From Anas platyrhynchos (Eukaryota > Chordata > Aves > Anseriformes > Anatidae), in contig NC_092616.1 of assembly GCF_047663525.1 (NCBI RefSeq), forward strand, positions 4,067,501 through 4,131,500: DNA of 64,000 bases, read 5' to 3'. The notes under the pieces are model-generated. The model made no database searches, had not been told where the DNA came from, and was given only the letters and a program-made list of their open reading frames with translations. Position 1 is the first letter of the stretch. The number at the start of each line of letters is the position of its first letter. Positions 29,414 to 38,823 of this stretch are shown here, one piece after another. The translations under genes and the position numbers were made by a program.

Positions 29414-32400
29414 AAAGGGACAATCGAGTTTATTGGACTGTGTGGATTCGATGGCCTGGCACATCACGCGCACAGAAGTATAAGGCTTTAGTAGACACCG
29501 GTGCACAATGTACTATAATGCCATCGAGCTATAAAGGACCAGAGCCCATCTATATTTGTGGAGTGACAGGAGGATCTCAGCAGTTGACTGTATTGGAGGC
29601 TGAAGTGAGTCTGACTGGGAATGAGTGGGAAAAGCACCGTATTGTGACTGGCCCGGATGCTCCATGTATCCTTGGCATAGACTATCTTAGAAGAGGATAT
29701 TGCAAGGACCCAAAAGGGTTCCGGTGGGCTTTTGGTATAGCTGCCTTAGAGACAGAGGGCATTAAACAATTATCTACCTTGCCTGGTCTCTCAGAGGACC
29801 CCTCTGTTGTGGGGTTGCTGAGGGTCGAAGAACAGCAAGTGCCAATCGCTACCACAACTGTGCACCGGCGGCAATATCGCACTAACCGAGACTCCCTGAT
29901 CCCCATCCATAAGCTAATTCGTCAATTGGAGAGCCAAGGAGTGATCAGCAAGACCCATTCACCTTTCAATAGCCCCATATGGCCAGTGCGAAAGTCTAAT
30001 GGCGAGTGGAGACTAACAGTGGACTATCGTGGCCTGAACGAAGTCACGCCACCACTGAGTGCTGCAGTGCCGGACATGCTGGAACTTCAGTATGAACTTG
30101 AATCGAGGGCAGCCAAGTGGTACGCCACAATTGATATCGCTAATGCATTTTTCTCCATCCCTCTAGCAGCAGAGTGCAGGCCACAATTTGCCTTCACTTG
30201 GAGGGGAGTCCAATATACTTGGAATAGGCTGCCCCAGGGGTGGAAACACAGCCCTACCATTTGCCATGGGCTGATCCAGTCTGCGCTAGAGCAGGGGGAA
30301 GCTCCTGAACACCTGCAGTACATCGATGACATTATTGTGTGGGGTGACACAGCAGAGGAAGTTTTCGAAAAAGGGAAGAAAATAGTCCAAATCCTTCTGA
30401 AAGCCGGTTTCGCCATAAAACAGAATAAAGTCAAAGGACCTGCACGAGAGATCCAGTTTTTAGGAATAAAATGGCAAGATGGACGTCGTCAAATCCCAAT
30501 GGATGTGATCAACAAAATAACAGCTATGTCTCCACCAACTAACAAAAAAGAAACACAGACTTTCCTAGGTGTTGTGGGGTTTTGGAGAATGCACATCCCA
30601 AATTACAGTCTGATTGTAAACCCGCTCTACCAAGTAACCCGTAAGAAGAATGAGTTTGAATGGGGCCCTGAACAACGACAAGCCTTTGAACAAATCAAGC
30701 AGGAAATAGTCCATGCAGTAGCCCTTGGGCCAGTTCGAACAGGACCAGATGTAAAGAATGTGCTCTACACTGCAGCCGGGGAGAACGGCCCCACCTGGAG
30801 CCTCTGGCAGAAAGAACCTGGGGAAACTCGAGGTCGGCCTCTGGGGTTTTGGAGTCGGGGATACAGAGGATCTGAGGCCCGCTATACTCCAACTGAAAAG
30901 GAGATATTGGCAGCATATGAAGGAGTTCGATCTGCTTCGGAGGTGGTCGGTACTGAAGCGCAGCTCCTCCTAGCACCCCGATTGCCGGTACTAGGCTGGA
31001 TGTTCAAGGGAAGGGTCCCCTCTACGCATCATGCAACTGATGCTACATGGAGCAAGTGGGTTGCACTGATTACTCAGCGGGCTCGAATAGGAAACCCCAG
31101 TCGCCCAGGAATATTGGAAGTGATCATGGACTGGCCAGAAGGCAAATACTTTGGGATATCATCAGAGGAGGAGGTGGGTCGTGCTGAAGAAGCCCCGCTG
31201 TACAACCAGTTACCAGAGAATGAAAAGAAATATGCCCTGTTCACTGATGGGTCCTGTCGTATTGTGGGGAAGCATCAAAGATGGAAGGCTGCTGTATGGA
31301 GTCCTACGCGACGAGTTGCAGAAGCTGCTGAGGGAGAAGGTGAATCAAGTCAGTTTGCAGAAGTGAAAGCCATTCAGCTGGCTTTAGACATTGCTGAACG
31401 AGAAAAATGGCCAGTTCTCTATCTCTACACCGATTCATGGATGGTAGCAAATGCCCTGTGGGGATGGTTACAGCAATGGAAGCAAAACAACTGGCAGCGT
31501 AGGGGCAAACCCATCTGGGCTGCTGCATTGTGGCAAGATATTGCTGCTCGGGTAGAGAACCTGGCTGTGAAAGTACGCCACGTAGATGCTCATGTGCCCA
31601 AGAATCGCGCTACTGAAGAACATCAAAACAACCAGCAGGTAGATCAGGCTGCTAAGATTGAAGTAGCTCAGGTGGACCTGGATTGGCAGCATAAAGGTGA
31701 ATTATTTATAGCCCGATGGGCCCATGACACCTCAGGCCATCAAGGTAGAGATGCAACATACAGATGGGCTCGTGATCGAGGGGTGGACTTGACCATGGAC
31801 GCTATAGCACAGGTTATTCATGACTGTGAAACATGTGCTGCAATCAAGCAAGCCAAACGGTCAAAGCCTCTTTGGTATGGAGGACGGTGGCTGAAATATA
31901 AATATGGAGAGGCCTGGCAGATTGATTACATCACACTCCCTCAAACTCGTAATGGCAAGCGCCACGTACTTACAATGGTGGAAGCAACCACCGGATGGCT
32001 GGAAACATACCCGGTGCCTCATGCCACCGCCCGGAATACCATCCTGGGCCTTGAAAAGCAAGTCCTATGGCGACATGGCACCCCAGAAAGAATAGAGTCA
32101 GACAATGGGACTCACTTCCGAAACAACCTTATAGACACTTGGGCCAAAGAACATGGTATTGAATGGGTGTATCACATCCCCTATCATGCACCAGCCTCCG
32201 GGAAAGTTGAACGATACAATGGCCTGTTAAAGACTACATTGAAAGCAATGGGCGCTGGGACGTTCAAAAACTGGGATACGCATTTGGCAAAGGCCACCTG
32301 GTTAGTCAATACTAGGGGATCTACCAACCGAGCTGGACCTGCCCAATCAAACCTGTTACGTACTGTAGATGGGGATAAAGTTCCTGTAGTGCATGTAAAA

Positions 32401-32571
32401 AATATGCTGGGTAAAACAGTCTGGGCTACTCCTGCCTCAGGAAAAGGCAAACCTATTCGTGGAATTGTTTTCGCTCAGGGACCTGGATACACTTGGTGGG
32501 TGATGCAAAAGAACGGAGAGGTCCGGTGTGTACCTCAAGGAGATTTAATACTGGGTGAGAATAGCCCATGA
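29386..32571 (+). CDS. pol: Pro-Pol of the endogenous retrovirus (by UAG readthrough)
   Basis: Open for 1,061 codons after the gag amber. Numbering from the GTG at 29440: aspartic protease with LVDTGA at about 16-21 and CILGIDYL; RT with LTVDYRGLNEVT, WYATIDIANAFFSIP and the YIDD active site at 294-297 (30319-30330); RNase H with TDGS at 602-605 and later YTDS; integrase with an HH-CC zinc site (HDTSGHQ, CETCAA) and a D829, D888, E924 catalytic triad with exact 35-residue spacing. No dUTPase or env follows. Every catalytic motif inspected is intact and there is no frameshift, so the enzyme set could be active. Confidence 0.95.
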   Translation, partial: GGPASSQGEERDNRVYWTVWIRWPGTSRAQKYKALVDTGAQCTIMPSSYKGPEPIYICGVTGGSQQLTVLEAEVSLTGNEWEKHRIVTGPDAPCILGIDYLRRGYCKDPKGFRWAFGIAALETEGIKQLSTLPGLSEDPSVVGLLRVEEQQVPIATTTVHRRQYRTNRDSLIPIHKLIRQLESQGVISKTHSPFNSPIWPVRKSNGEWRLTVDYRGLNEVTPPLSAAVPDMLELQYELESRAAKWYATIDIANAFFSIPLAAECRPQFAFTWRGVQYTWNRLPQGWKHSPTICHGLIQSALEQGEAPEHLQYIDDIIVWGDTAEEVFEKGKKIVQILLKAGFAIKQNKVKGPAREIQFLGIKWQDGRRQIPMDVINKITAMSPPTNKKETQTFLGVVGFWRMHIPNYSLIVNPLYQVTRKKNEFEWGPEQRQAFEQIKQEIVHAVALGPVRTGPDVKNVLYTAAGENGPTWSLWQKEPGETRGRPLGFWSRGYRGSEARYTPTEKEILAAYEGVRSASEVVGTEAQLLLAPRLPVLGWMFKGRVPSTHHATDATWSKWVALITQRARIGNPSRPGILEVIMDWPEGKYFGISSEEEVGRAEEAPLYNQLPENEKKYALFTDGSCRIVGKHQRWKAAVWSPTRRVAEAAEGEGESSQFAEVKAIQLALDIAEREKWPVLYLYTDSWMVANALWGWLQQWKQNNWQRRGKPIWAAALWQDIAARVENLAVKVRHVDAHVPKNRATEEHQNNQQVDQAAKIEVAQVDLDWQHKGELFIARWAHDTSGHQGRDATYRWARDRGVDLTMDAIAQVIHDCETCAAIKQAKRSKPLWYGGRWLKYKYGEAWQIDYITLPQTRNGKRHVLTMVEATTGWLETYPVPHATARNTILGLEKQVLWRHGTPERIESDNGTHFRNNLIDTWAKEHGIEWVYHIPYHAPASGKVERYNGLLKTTLKAMGAGTFKNWDTHLAKATWLVNTRGSTNRAGPAQSNLLRTVDGDKVPVVHVKNMLGKTVWATPASGKGKPIRGIVFAQGPGYTWWVMQKNGEVRCVPQGDLILGENSP

Positions 32572-32710
32572 ACTGAATTGTACCATGTTAATTAGTATAT
32601 TATACTGTATGTTATCACTACCATGATTACTATAGGTGACTAATTAGAATGTATGGAAAAGAGTGTAACCTGAGCATGACATAAATGGTATGGAATAAAG
32701 GGTGGATAGA

Positions 32711-33304
32711 TGTCCTGGTTTCAGTTAGAACAGAATTAATTTTCTTCCTAGTAGCTGGTGGAATGCTGTGTTTTGGCTTAGGATGAGAAGAGTGCTGATA
32801 ACACCCCAATGCTTTAATTGTTGCAGAGCAGTGCTTATACTAAGCCAAGGACATCTCAGCCTTTTGCTCTGTCCTGCCAACGGGCAGGCTGGGGGTGCAG
32901 TAAGAGCTGGGAGGGGACAGACCCAGGACAGGTGACCCAAACTAGCCAGAGGGGTATTCCATACCATCTGACGTCATGCTAAACAATATATAGGGGTGGC
33001 TAGCCGGGGGGAGGGGGCCGGACTGCTCGGGGTTAGGCTGGGCATCGGTCAGCGAGTGGTGAGCAATTGCATTGTGCATCACTTGTTTGTACATACTATT
33101 ACTTTCGTATTATCACCATTGTATCATTATTATTATTATTGTTATTATTATTTTGTTATTACTATTTTCTTGTCTTATTAAACTGTCTTTATCTCAACTC
33201 ACGGGCTTCACTCTCCATTTCTCTCCCCCGTCCCAGAGAGGGAGGGGGGAGGGTGAGCGAACGGCTGCGTGGTGTTTAGCTGCCGGCCGGGTTAAACCAC
33301 GACA
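32711..33304 (+). mobile_element. 3' LTR
   Basis: 594 bp with four differences from the 5' LTR. Its CRE and TATA are sense to, and 300-350 bp upstream of, the OR remainder, so it could promote a transcript of the 3' OR part. No classical polypurine tract is obvious before it; the nearest candidate is aataaagggtggataga. Confidence 0.95.
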
Positions 33305-33309
33305 GCAGG
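33305..33309 (+). repeat. 5-bp target site duplication, right copy (gcagg)
   Basis: Matches 25803-25807. Confidence 0.95.
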
Positions 33310-33988
33310 ATGTGTTGCACAGGTCTTTTTCTTCTTTTGTTTGTTTTTAGCAGAGTATTCTATTCTCACCATCATGTCCTATGACCGCTACGTTGCCATC
33401 TGCAAGCCCCTGCACTACGGGAGCCTCCTGGGCAGCAGAGCTTGTGCCCAGATGGCAGCAGCTGCCTGGGGCAGTGGGGTTCTCTATGCTTTGTTACACA
33501 CTGCCAATTCATTTTCCCTGCCCCTCTGTGGAGGAAATACCCTGGACCAGTTCTTCTGTGAAATCCCCCAGGTCCTCAAGCTCTCCTGCACAGACTCCTA
33601 CCTCAGGGAAGTTTGGCTTCTACTGGCTGGTTTCTGTTTAGCATTTGTCTGTTTTGTTTTCATCATACTGTCCTATGTGCAGATCTTCAGGGCTGTGTTG
33701 AGGATGCCTTCTGAGCAGGGACGGCACAAAGCCTTTTCCACTTGCCTCCCCCACCTCTTTGTGGTCTCCCTGTTTCTCAGCACTGGCTTTTTTGCCTACC
33801 TGAAGCCCCCGTCCATCTCCTCCCCATCACTGGATCTGGTGGTGGCAGTTCTCTATTCAGTCTTGCCCCCAGTATTCAATCCTCTCATCTACAGCATGAG
33901 AAACGAGGAGCTCAAGCGTGCTATCAGGAAAGTGATTACATGGATTTTTCTTAAGATGGATACCTTTTTCACTTTTCTTCACAAATGA
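33310..33988 (+). pseudogene. Olfactory receptor, OR14-like, 3' part of ERV-split gene
   Basis: Continues the receptor from the TM3 Cys region to the stop: AEYSILTIMSYDRYVAIC, LGSRACAQMAAAAW (TM4), the second-loop Cys residues with FFCEIPQVLKLSC, IILSYVQIFRAVL (TM5), RHKAFSTCLPHLFVV (TM6) and NPLIYSMRNEELKRAIRK (TM7 and C-tail). No stop or frameshift in 679 bp. The first in-frame ATG in this part is in MSYDRY, so a transcript from the 3' LTR could at most encode a four-helix fragment. Confidence 0.93.
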
Positions 33989-34190
33989 CATTGTTTGTTT
34001 TCCATTGCAGGCCTGAGTGGTACTTTCTTTCTCATTACTTTACAATTACCTTCTGTGTCATTTCCAATTACTACTTTCTTAGAAAAAAAGTATTTGTTCA
34101 TCCCACATCTCCTGAGCTATGAAACTGCTCTGTTTACTCTGGACATTATTTGACTACCTGTTTGTAAGCACTCTTCCTTGGCATCTGCTT

Positions 34191-34196
34191 AATAAA
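34191..34196 (+). terminator. Poly(A) signal of the split OR gene
   Basis: aataaa about 200 bp after the OR stop, in a 3' UTR shared with paralogues (aataaaacaggatc; the 51.9-kb gene has its own aataaa at 53054-53059 followed by related text). Confidence 0.65.
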
Positions 34197-34244
34197 ACAG
34201 GATCTTCCCCAATGCACTACCTGAAATCATGCTTCTTCTTTCAA

Positions 34245-34490
34245 AGCTGTTGCCAGCAGTAGGGTTGAACATTATGGTGGTTTCACACTGATGGGAAGCT
34301 CACCTCCACCACTCCTTTCACCCCCACTCCTGAAAGGAATAGATGGAGAAAAGAGAGTTGAAAAGGACTCCAGGGTTGTTTTAAGGGACAAGCAGATCAG
34401 TCACCAATTGCAATCATGAGCAAAGCGGACACAGTGTAGGGAGATTAAGATAATTTATTGAGCATTACTAACAGTCTGGAGCAGTGTGTA
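34245..34490 (-). mobile_element. Family-B LTR 3' end beside the OR 3' UTR
   Basis: Reverse complement of the pieces at 7866-8133 and 19050-19300 (gtgtgaaaccaccat; actgtgtccgctttgctc; cagactgttagtaatgc). Same position relative to the OR in all three. Confidence 0.6.
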
Positions 34491-34499
34491 CTGGGTCTG

Positions 34500-34920
34500 A
34501 TTGGCACAGCATCAGGACTCTCTCTAACCCTCCTCCCAGAGCCAGCAGGCTGGGGGTGAGCAAAAAGTGAGAAAGGAACATCACCAGGGCAGCTGACCTA
34601 AACCAATCAAAGGGATATTCCATGCCATATGATGTCACACTCATCAATAAAAGGTGGAAAAAGGAAGCTGAGGGGAGGGGTGGGCTCTCATTGCAAAAAC
34701 GCCTGTCTTCCCGAACAGCTATGTTCATTGAGGCCCTGCTTCAAGAACGTGGCCAAGCATCACTCCTTTGTGGGAAGCAGAGAGTAATTTCTTTCCTCTG
34801 CACTTCCACTCAGCATTTACTTTTTTTTTTTTTTTTTTTTTTCCCCACGCCCTTTTCCCCTTTCCCTTTTTTCCCTTTAGTTAAAATGTTTAATTAATAA
34901 TAATCTTTCCTTAATAATTA
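34500..34920 (+). mobile_element. Diverged LTR related to the provirus family
   Basis: Shares the U3 core order of the provirus LTR: gctgacctaaacca, aagggatattccatgccat, a tgatgtca site, then a TATA-like region and a long T-run at 34822-34843. The tail is too diverged to place the end. Confidence 0.5.
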
Positions 34921-34922
34921 TT

Positions 34923-35393
34923 TGTCCTGGTTTCAGCTAGGCTAGATGTAATATTCCTCCTCCTCCTCCTAATAATAATAATAATAATGGTAATAATACT
35001 ACTACTAATAATGTGTACAAACAAGTGATGCACAATGCAATTGCTCACCACCCACTGACCGATGCCCAGCCTAACCCCGAGCTGTCCGGCCCCCTCCCCC
35101 GGCTAGCCACCCCTATATATTGTTTAGCATGACGTCAGATGGTATGGAATACCCCTTTGGCTAGTTTGGGTCACCTGTCCTGGGTCTGTCCCCTCCCAGC
35201 TCTTACTGCACCCCCAGCCTGCCCGTTGGCAGGACAGAGCAAAAGGCTGAGATGTCCTTGGCTTAGTATAAGCATTGCTCTGCAACAATTAAAACATCGG
35301 GGTGTTATCAGAACTCTTCTCATCCTAAGCCAAAATATAGCATTCTACCAGCTACTAGAAGGAAAATTAACTGTCCTAACTGAAACCAGGACA
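34923..35393 (-). mobile_element. Chimeric or truncated LTR of the provirus family
   Basis: 34967-35393 is the minus-strand LTR from the TTA-rich region back to its start (35374-35393 reads ctaactgaaaccaggaca). It is preceded by a plus-strand LTR start (34923-34966, tgtcctggtttcagctagg), so the whole carries LTR-start sequence at both ends in opposite orientation. It keeps the CRE at 35130-35137 and tatata. No 5-bp duplication flanks it. Confidence 0.75.
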
Positions 35394-35399
35394 TCTATG

Positions 35400-35605
35400 T
35401 AAAGCAATGTTCTGTACATTTAGAATGTTTGATATTCGTGTTGGTGGAGCGTAGACTCCCCGCACACCCAGCGCTGTTTACTTGCCTTTTATATCTTTTA
35501 TAAATATTCTTTTATAAGTATTACTAAATTCAGATTGAGATGAGACTTCATTTATAACACTCTCGTGTTGGCCCACCCTCAAACATTTGGGGGCTTGCTT
35601 CTGTC
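35400..35605 (+). mobile_element. Possible class I ERV LTR end and tRNA-Pro-like primer site
   Basis: A U5-like end caccctcaaaca at 35574-35585, two bases, then tgggggcttgcttctg at 35588. The TGGGGGCT start two bases after an LTR CA is the gammaretroviral arrangement with a tRNA-Pro primer. Only the first eight bases match well, and no gag follows. Confidence 0.35.
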
Positions 35606-36126
35606 CCTTACTTCTTTAGAGACTTGCTTCAGGATCTGCAGTTCAGGAACTTGGCAGCAGAGGGCAAATCAACATGCAAAACTCCCTCACAAGCCAAGGC
35701 TCTGGGCATAATTCTCCTGAAGTCTTTAATTCTTACGGGGTTCATTACGGAGACGCCAGGAGTCTCCTTAAAGGGATAGACTTCAAGAATAAGAATAATA
35801 ATAAGTATAGGAAAAGATTTCTTCTTTCTGCTGTTTCTTTAGTTGTCTGCCTACAGAGAAAGTGATATCAACAATCTACAACTGATATTGGTCCTGAATG
35901 TCTCCTAAGGGACTCTGAGCCTGTAGGGAAGTCAAGACCTTTTCTGCCAGGCACTCTATGCACAGTCTTCATCCCTACTGCTCAGCCCCACCCTTTCTCT
36001 CATCAGCCACCTGAGACTGACATATCAGTTTTGTCTGAGCTGATTCTTGATGCCTACACTCACACAGGCAAATGCCTCATTGGGACTTTCGGTACAATTT
36101 GGGCTTCTTTCACATACTCTGCCATA
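35606..36126. other. Intergenic, nothing recognised
   Basis: No gene or named repeat seen. Lies on the 3' side of the minus-strand OR. Confidence 0.5.
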
Positions 36127-37095
36127 TCACTTTCTCCACAGGAGTCTTCTCAGGGCAATTCTAACTTCCTTGTTCCTCAGAGTATAGATGACTGGGTTAA
36201 ACACGGGGGTCACAACTGTGTAAAACAGGGCAAGGTATTTGTCAGTGTCTGCAGAGTCCTGTGACCGGCGTTTAAAGTACACAAGCATGGCTGAGCCATA
36301 AAAGAGAGTCACAATCCCGAGGTGTGAGGAGCAGGTGGAAAAAGCTTTGTGTCTGCTCAGAACTGAAGACATTTTCAGAATTGCCCTGATAATTTTAGAG
36401 TAAGAAATAACTATCATGGAAAAGGGAAGGACAGCAAATATGAAGATGATAGTGTGCAGGGTCACTTGGTTGCAGAAAGTGTCTGCACAGGCCAGTTCCA
36501 ACAGAGGGGGGACGTCGCAGAAGAAGTGATGAAGGTCACGGGATGCACAGAAGGGCAAGGTGAACACCTGATAGGTCTGTCCTACTTGTAGTGGCACGAC
36601 GGCCATCCACGCCCCCACTACCAGTCTCATGCAGAACCCCCCATTCATGATGAGGCTGTAGCGCAGGGGGTCACATATGGCTACGTAGCGGTCATAGGCC
36701 ATGGCAGCCAAGAGAAGGCCTTCAGTGCTTCCCAGCACGATCAAGAAATACAGCTGGGCAGCACAGCCAAGAAAGGAGATCCTGCCATCTCCCGTCAGGA
36801 AAGCTACCAACATTTTTGGTAGAGTAGTCGATGTGTAGCAGATCTCCAGGAAGGACAGGTTTCTCAGGAAGAAATACATGGGGTTGTGGAGGCTTGAGTC
36901 CATCACTGTGATGAGCATAATCAGGCTGTTCCCAGTGAGAACCATGAGGTAGATGATCAGGAAGACTGTGAAGCACACGCTGGGTAGGCAAGGGTGGTCA
37001 GAAAATCCCAAAAGAAGAAATCCAGGTTCAGTGGTGTGATTATCCAAGCCTTTTCTCTGGGGCATTTTCTCCACATGGATCAATGCCAACAACAT
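36127..37095 (-). CDS. Olfactory receptor, OR6/OR10-like, intact
   Basis: Odorant GPCR of 322 codons from ATG 37095. A second Met at codon 11 (37065) gives a 21-residue N-terminus ending LLLGF, more typical of ORs, with an NHT glycosylation site. Motifs: NPMYFFLRNLSFLEICYTS (TM2), the loop Cys in FLGCAAQLYF, MAYDRYVAICDPLRY (TM3 end), FSMIVISYSKIIRAIL (TM5), RHKAFSTCSSHLGIV (TM6) and PVFNPVIYTLRNKEVRIAL (TM7). LEICYTS and the LLLAAMAYDRY text resemble OR6/OR10 families rather than OR14, so it is a single guest in a gamma-c cluster and unrelated to the duplicons. No lesion is seen. Upstream an acceptor-like tctacag precedes the ATG. Confidence 0.92.
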   Translation of the reverse strand: MLLALIHVEKMPQRKGLDNHTTEPGFLLLGFSDHPCLPSVCFTVFLIIYLMVLTGNSLIMLITVMDSSLHNPMYFFLRNLSFLEICYTSTTLPKMLVAFLTGDGRISFLGCAAQLYFLIVLGSTEGLLLAAMAYDRYVAICDPLRYSLIMNGGFCMRLVVGAWMAVVPLQVGQTYQVFTLPFCASRDLHHFFCDVPPLLELACADTFCNQVTLHTIIFIFAVLPFSMIVISYSKIIRAILKMSSVLSRHKAFSTCSSHLGIVTLFYGSAMLVYFKRRSQDSADTDKYLALFYTVVTPVFNPVIYTLRNKEVRIALRRLLWRK

Positions 37096-37239
37096 GCTGT
37101 TAGAGGATGCTTATGGCCCATCCACCTCCCTGTAGATCTCAAGTAGAGCAACAAGCAACAAACATCAGCATACACATGACTGCAGTATTAGGACAGTTTG
37201 AGCAAAATCTGCATGTGTGTATGGAAATCTAACATGGTC

Positions 37240-37740
37240 TGGTGGGCAGACCCCAGCTGGTAGCTAAGCCCCCACCCAGTTACTCACTTACTCCCCCTCG
37301 GTGGGATGGTGGAGAAAAACAAAGGGCCAAAAGCAAGAAAACTCATGGGTCAAGACAAAGACAGTTTAATAAGCTAGGGTTAGAGGAAGGAAAAAGAAAA
37401 CAAACCAAGAAACCAAAACAAGCCAGCCTTCAAGCAATGCCTACCTTCCCCACCACCTAGTCCCTCAGCTTTTTATTGCTGAACATGGCATTACATGGCA
37501 CAGAATATCTCTTTGGCCAGTCTGGGTCATCTGTTCTGGTTGTGTGCCCCTTGACTCTTGTCCGGCCATGGCCAGTACACTGTAGGGGCAGAGTAGGAAA
37601 AAGAGAAGGCTTTGATGCTATACAATCACTACTCAGCAATAGCCAAGACATTGGTATGTCATCAACAGTGTTTTAAACTCCAACCTAAAACACAGCACCA
37701 CAGGGACTGCTAAGAAGAAAATTATCTCCATCCTAGACAG
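37240..37740 (-). mobile_element. Old LTR remnant of the provirus superfamily
   Basis: Read on the minus strand it shows the LTR order: gctgtgttttaggttgg, a tggccaaagagatattc core, attaaact followed by gtctttgtcttgacc, and an end near ctgggtgggggcttagct. The 5' and 3' limits are approximate. Confidence 0.45.
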
Positions 37741-37890
37741 CCCTAATACCTGAGTTTCTTGCTTGTCAGGAAGGGTCAGAACAAAATCGTTAAGCCTGAA
37801 TGACAGCTAATTGTCATATGAATAAGAGAAATTTAGTTTTCTTTGTAAGAGAGGATTTAAATAAGGGAAGTGGAGGGAAGTGGAGGGAAG

Positions 37891-37926
37891 GCAAGGCAAG
37901 GCAAGGCAAGGCAAGGCAAGGCAAGG
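37891..37926 (+). repeat. (GCAAG)7 microsatellite
   Basis: Seven tandem gcaag units, preceded by imperfect gtggagggaag repeats. Confidence 0.95.
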
Positions 37927-38662
37927 CGAATATTTGCTGCAAGACTTCAGTGAGAGAGATTCATCCCAGTTTTCCTCAGGGATAAGTACACATCTCCTGA
38001 AGCTCTGTCCACCACACAGAGAGCAGAGACACTACCTTAGTTCCAAATTATTCATTTTTTTGGCATGGCTGATGGGTGAACTCCACAAGCTTTCAGAGGG
38101 CTAAAAGGGGCATTATGCAAGCAATCACAACACAATCTCAAATAGTTTTCAAGGGATCCAAAGAGGAAGGTAATTAAAGGTGGGGCAAACAGGGCAGGCT
38201 AATATAACTTCTGAATATGCTCCATCTAGTTCCCTTGCTTGACCTTGCTGTTCTGTCTCTTGGATTTCTGGAAGCTTACAAATGCAACTGAAGGCTGATT
38301 CACTCTGATATCAACCCAGCAAGGCTTCCCCATCCACTGCAAGCCCTCACAGAGCAGAGCGATGCTCTTGCTGGCTGGAAAACCAAGCCTTCCCTTTTGC
38401 ATTTCTCATTTCCCAGAGTGTAAGGATGTTGCTAATCACACTTGAAGGGCGTGAGCTGTAAGCAAGCAGCCCTTGCAATTGCAGGTTGCTTCCTGTGAAT
38501 AACAGACTCAGGTGAAAGCTTTTGGAAGGTATCAGTTTGACATGGGGAAGAAATGTTCTATTTCAAGCAGAGAGAACTGAGGATGCTTGCTGCATGTCTC
38601 TAGCCATTGCTAACTCCCCTCAAAAAGTCTTCTTAAGCTCTGAAAAAAAAAATAGAAATAAA

Positions 38663-38823
38663 AGAGGAAAAGAAAAGAAAAGAAAAGAAAAGAAAAGAAA
38701 AGAAAAGAAAAGAAAAGAAAAGAAAAGAAAAGAAAAGAAAAGAAAAGAAAAGAAAAGAAAAGAAAAGAAAAGAAAAGAAAAGAAAAGAAAAGAAAAGAAA
38801 AGAAAAGAAAAGAAAAGAAAAGA
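38663..38823 (+). repeat. (AAAAG)n microsatellite, about 32 copies
   Basis: Pure pentamer array of about 160 bp. The Lys/Arg/Glu frame on one strand and the Phe/Leu/Ser frames on the other are artefacts of the repeat. Confidence 0.97.

Larger units (their letters stand above)
25808..33304 (+). mobile_element. Near-intact env-less endogenous retrovirus
   Basis: 7,497 bp: LTR 594 bp, primer site, gag-like ORF, in-frame amber, pro-RT-RNaseH-IN ORF, about 139 bp of 3' leader, LTR 594 bp. LTRs start TG and end CA and are flanked by a 5-bp duplication. They differ at four positions (in the ccaaagggg, tacgtacta, ggagggagg and agctgtcgg contexts), about 0.7 percent, so the insertion is young. The 5-bp duplication and lack of env fit the ERVL-like (class III) group. 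The primer site matches tRNA-Lys(1,2), more usual for class II, so the class assignment is tentative. Confidence 0.95.
37096..38662. other. Intergenic with short repeats
   Basis: Around 37240-37760 runs text resembling an old minus-strand ERV LTR (ccagctggtagctaagccc; gacaaagacagtttaataag; ctttggccagtctgggtca; aaaacacagcaccac). Otherwise no gene seen. Confidence 0.5.

Noticed and set aside
29440-29442. GTG as the start of an independent pol protein
   Set aside because: The frame is open back to the gag UAG, and retroviral Pol is made as a Gag fusion, so readthrough is more plausible.
32572-32710. Searched for env between pol and the 3' LTR
   Set aside because: Only about 139 bp, without a useful frame. 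No env present.
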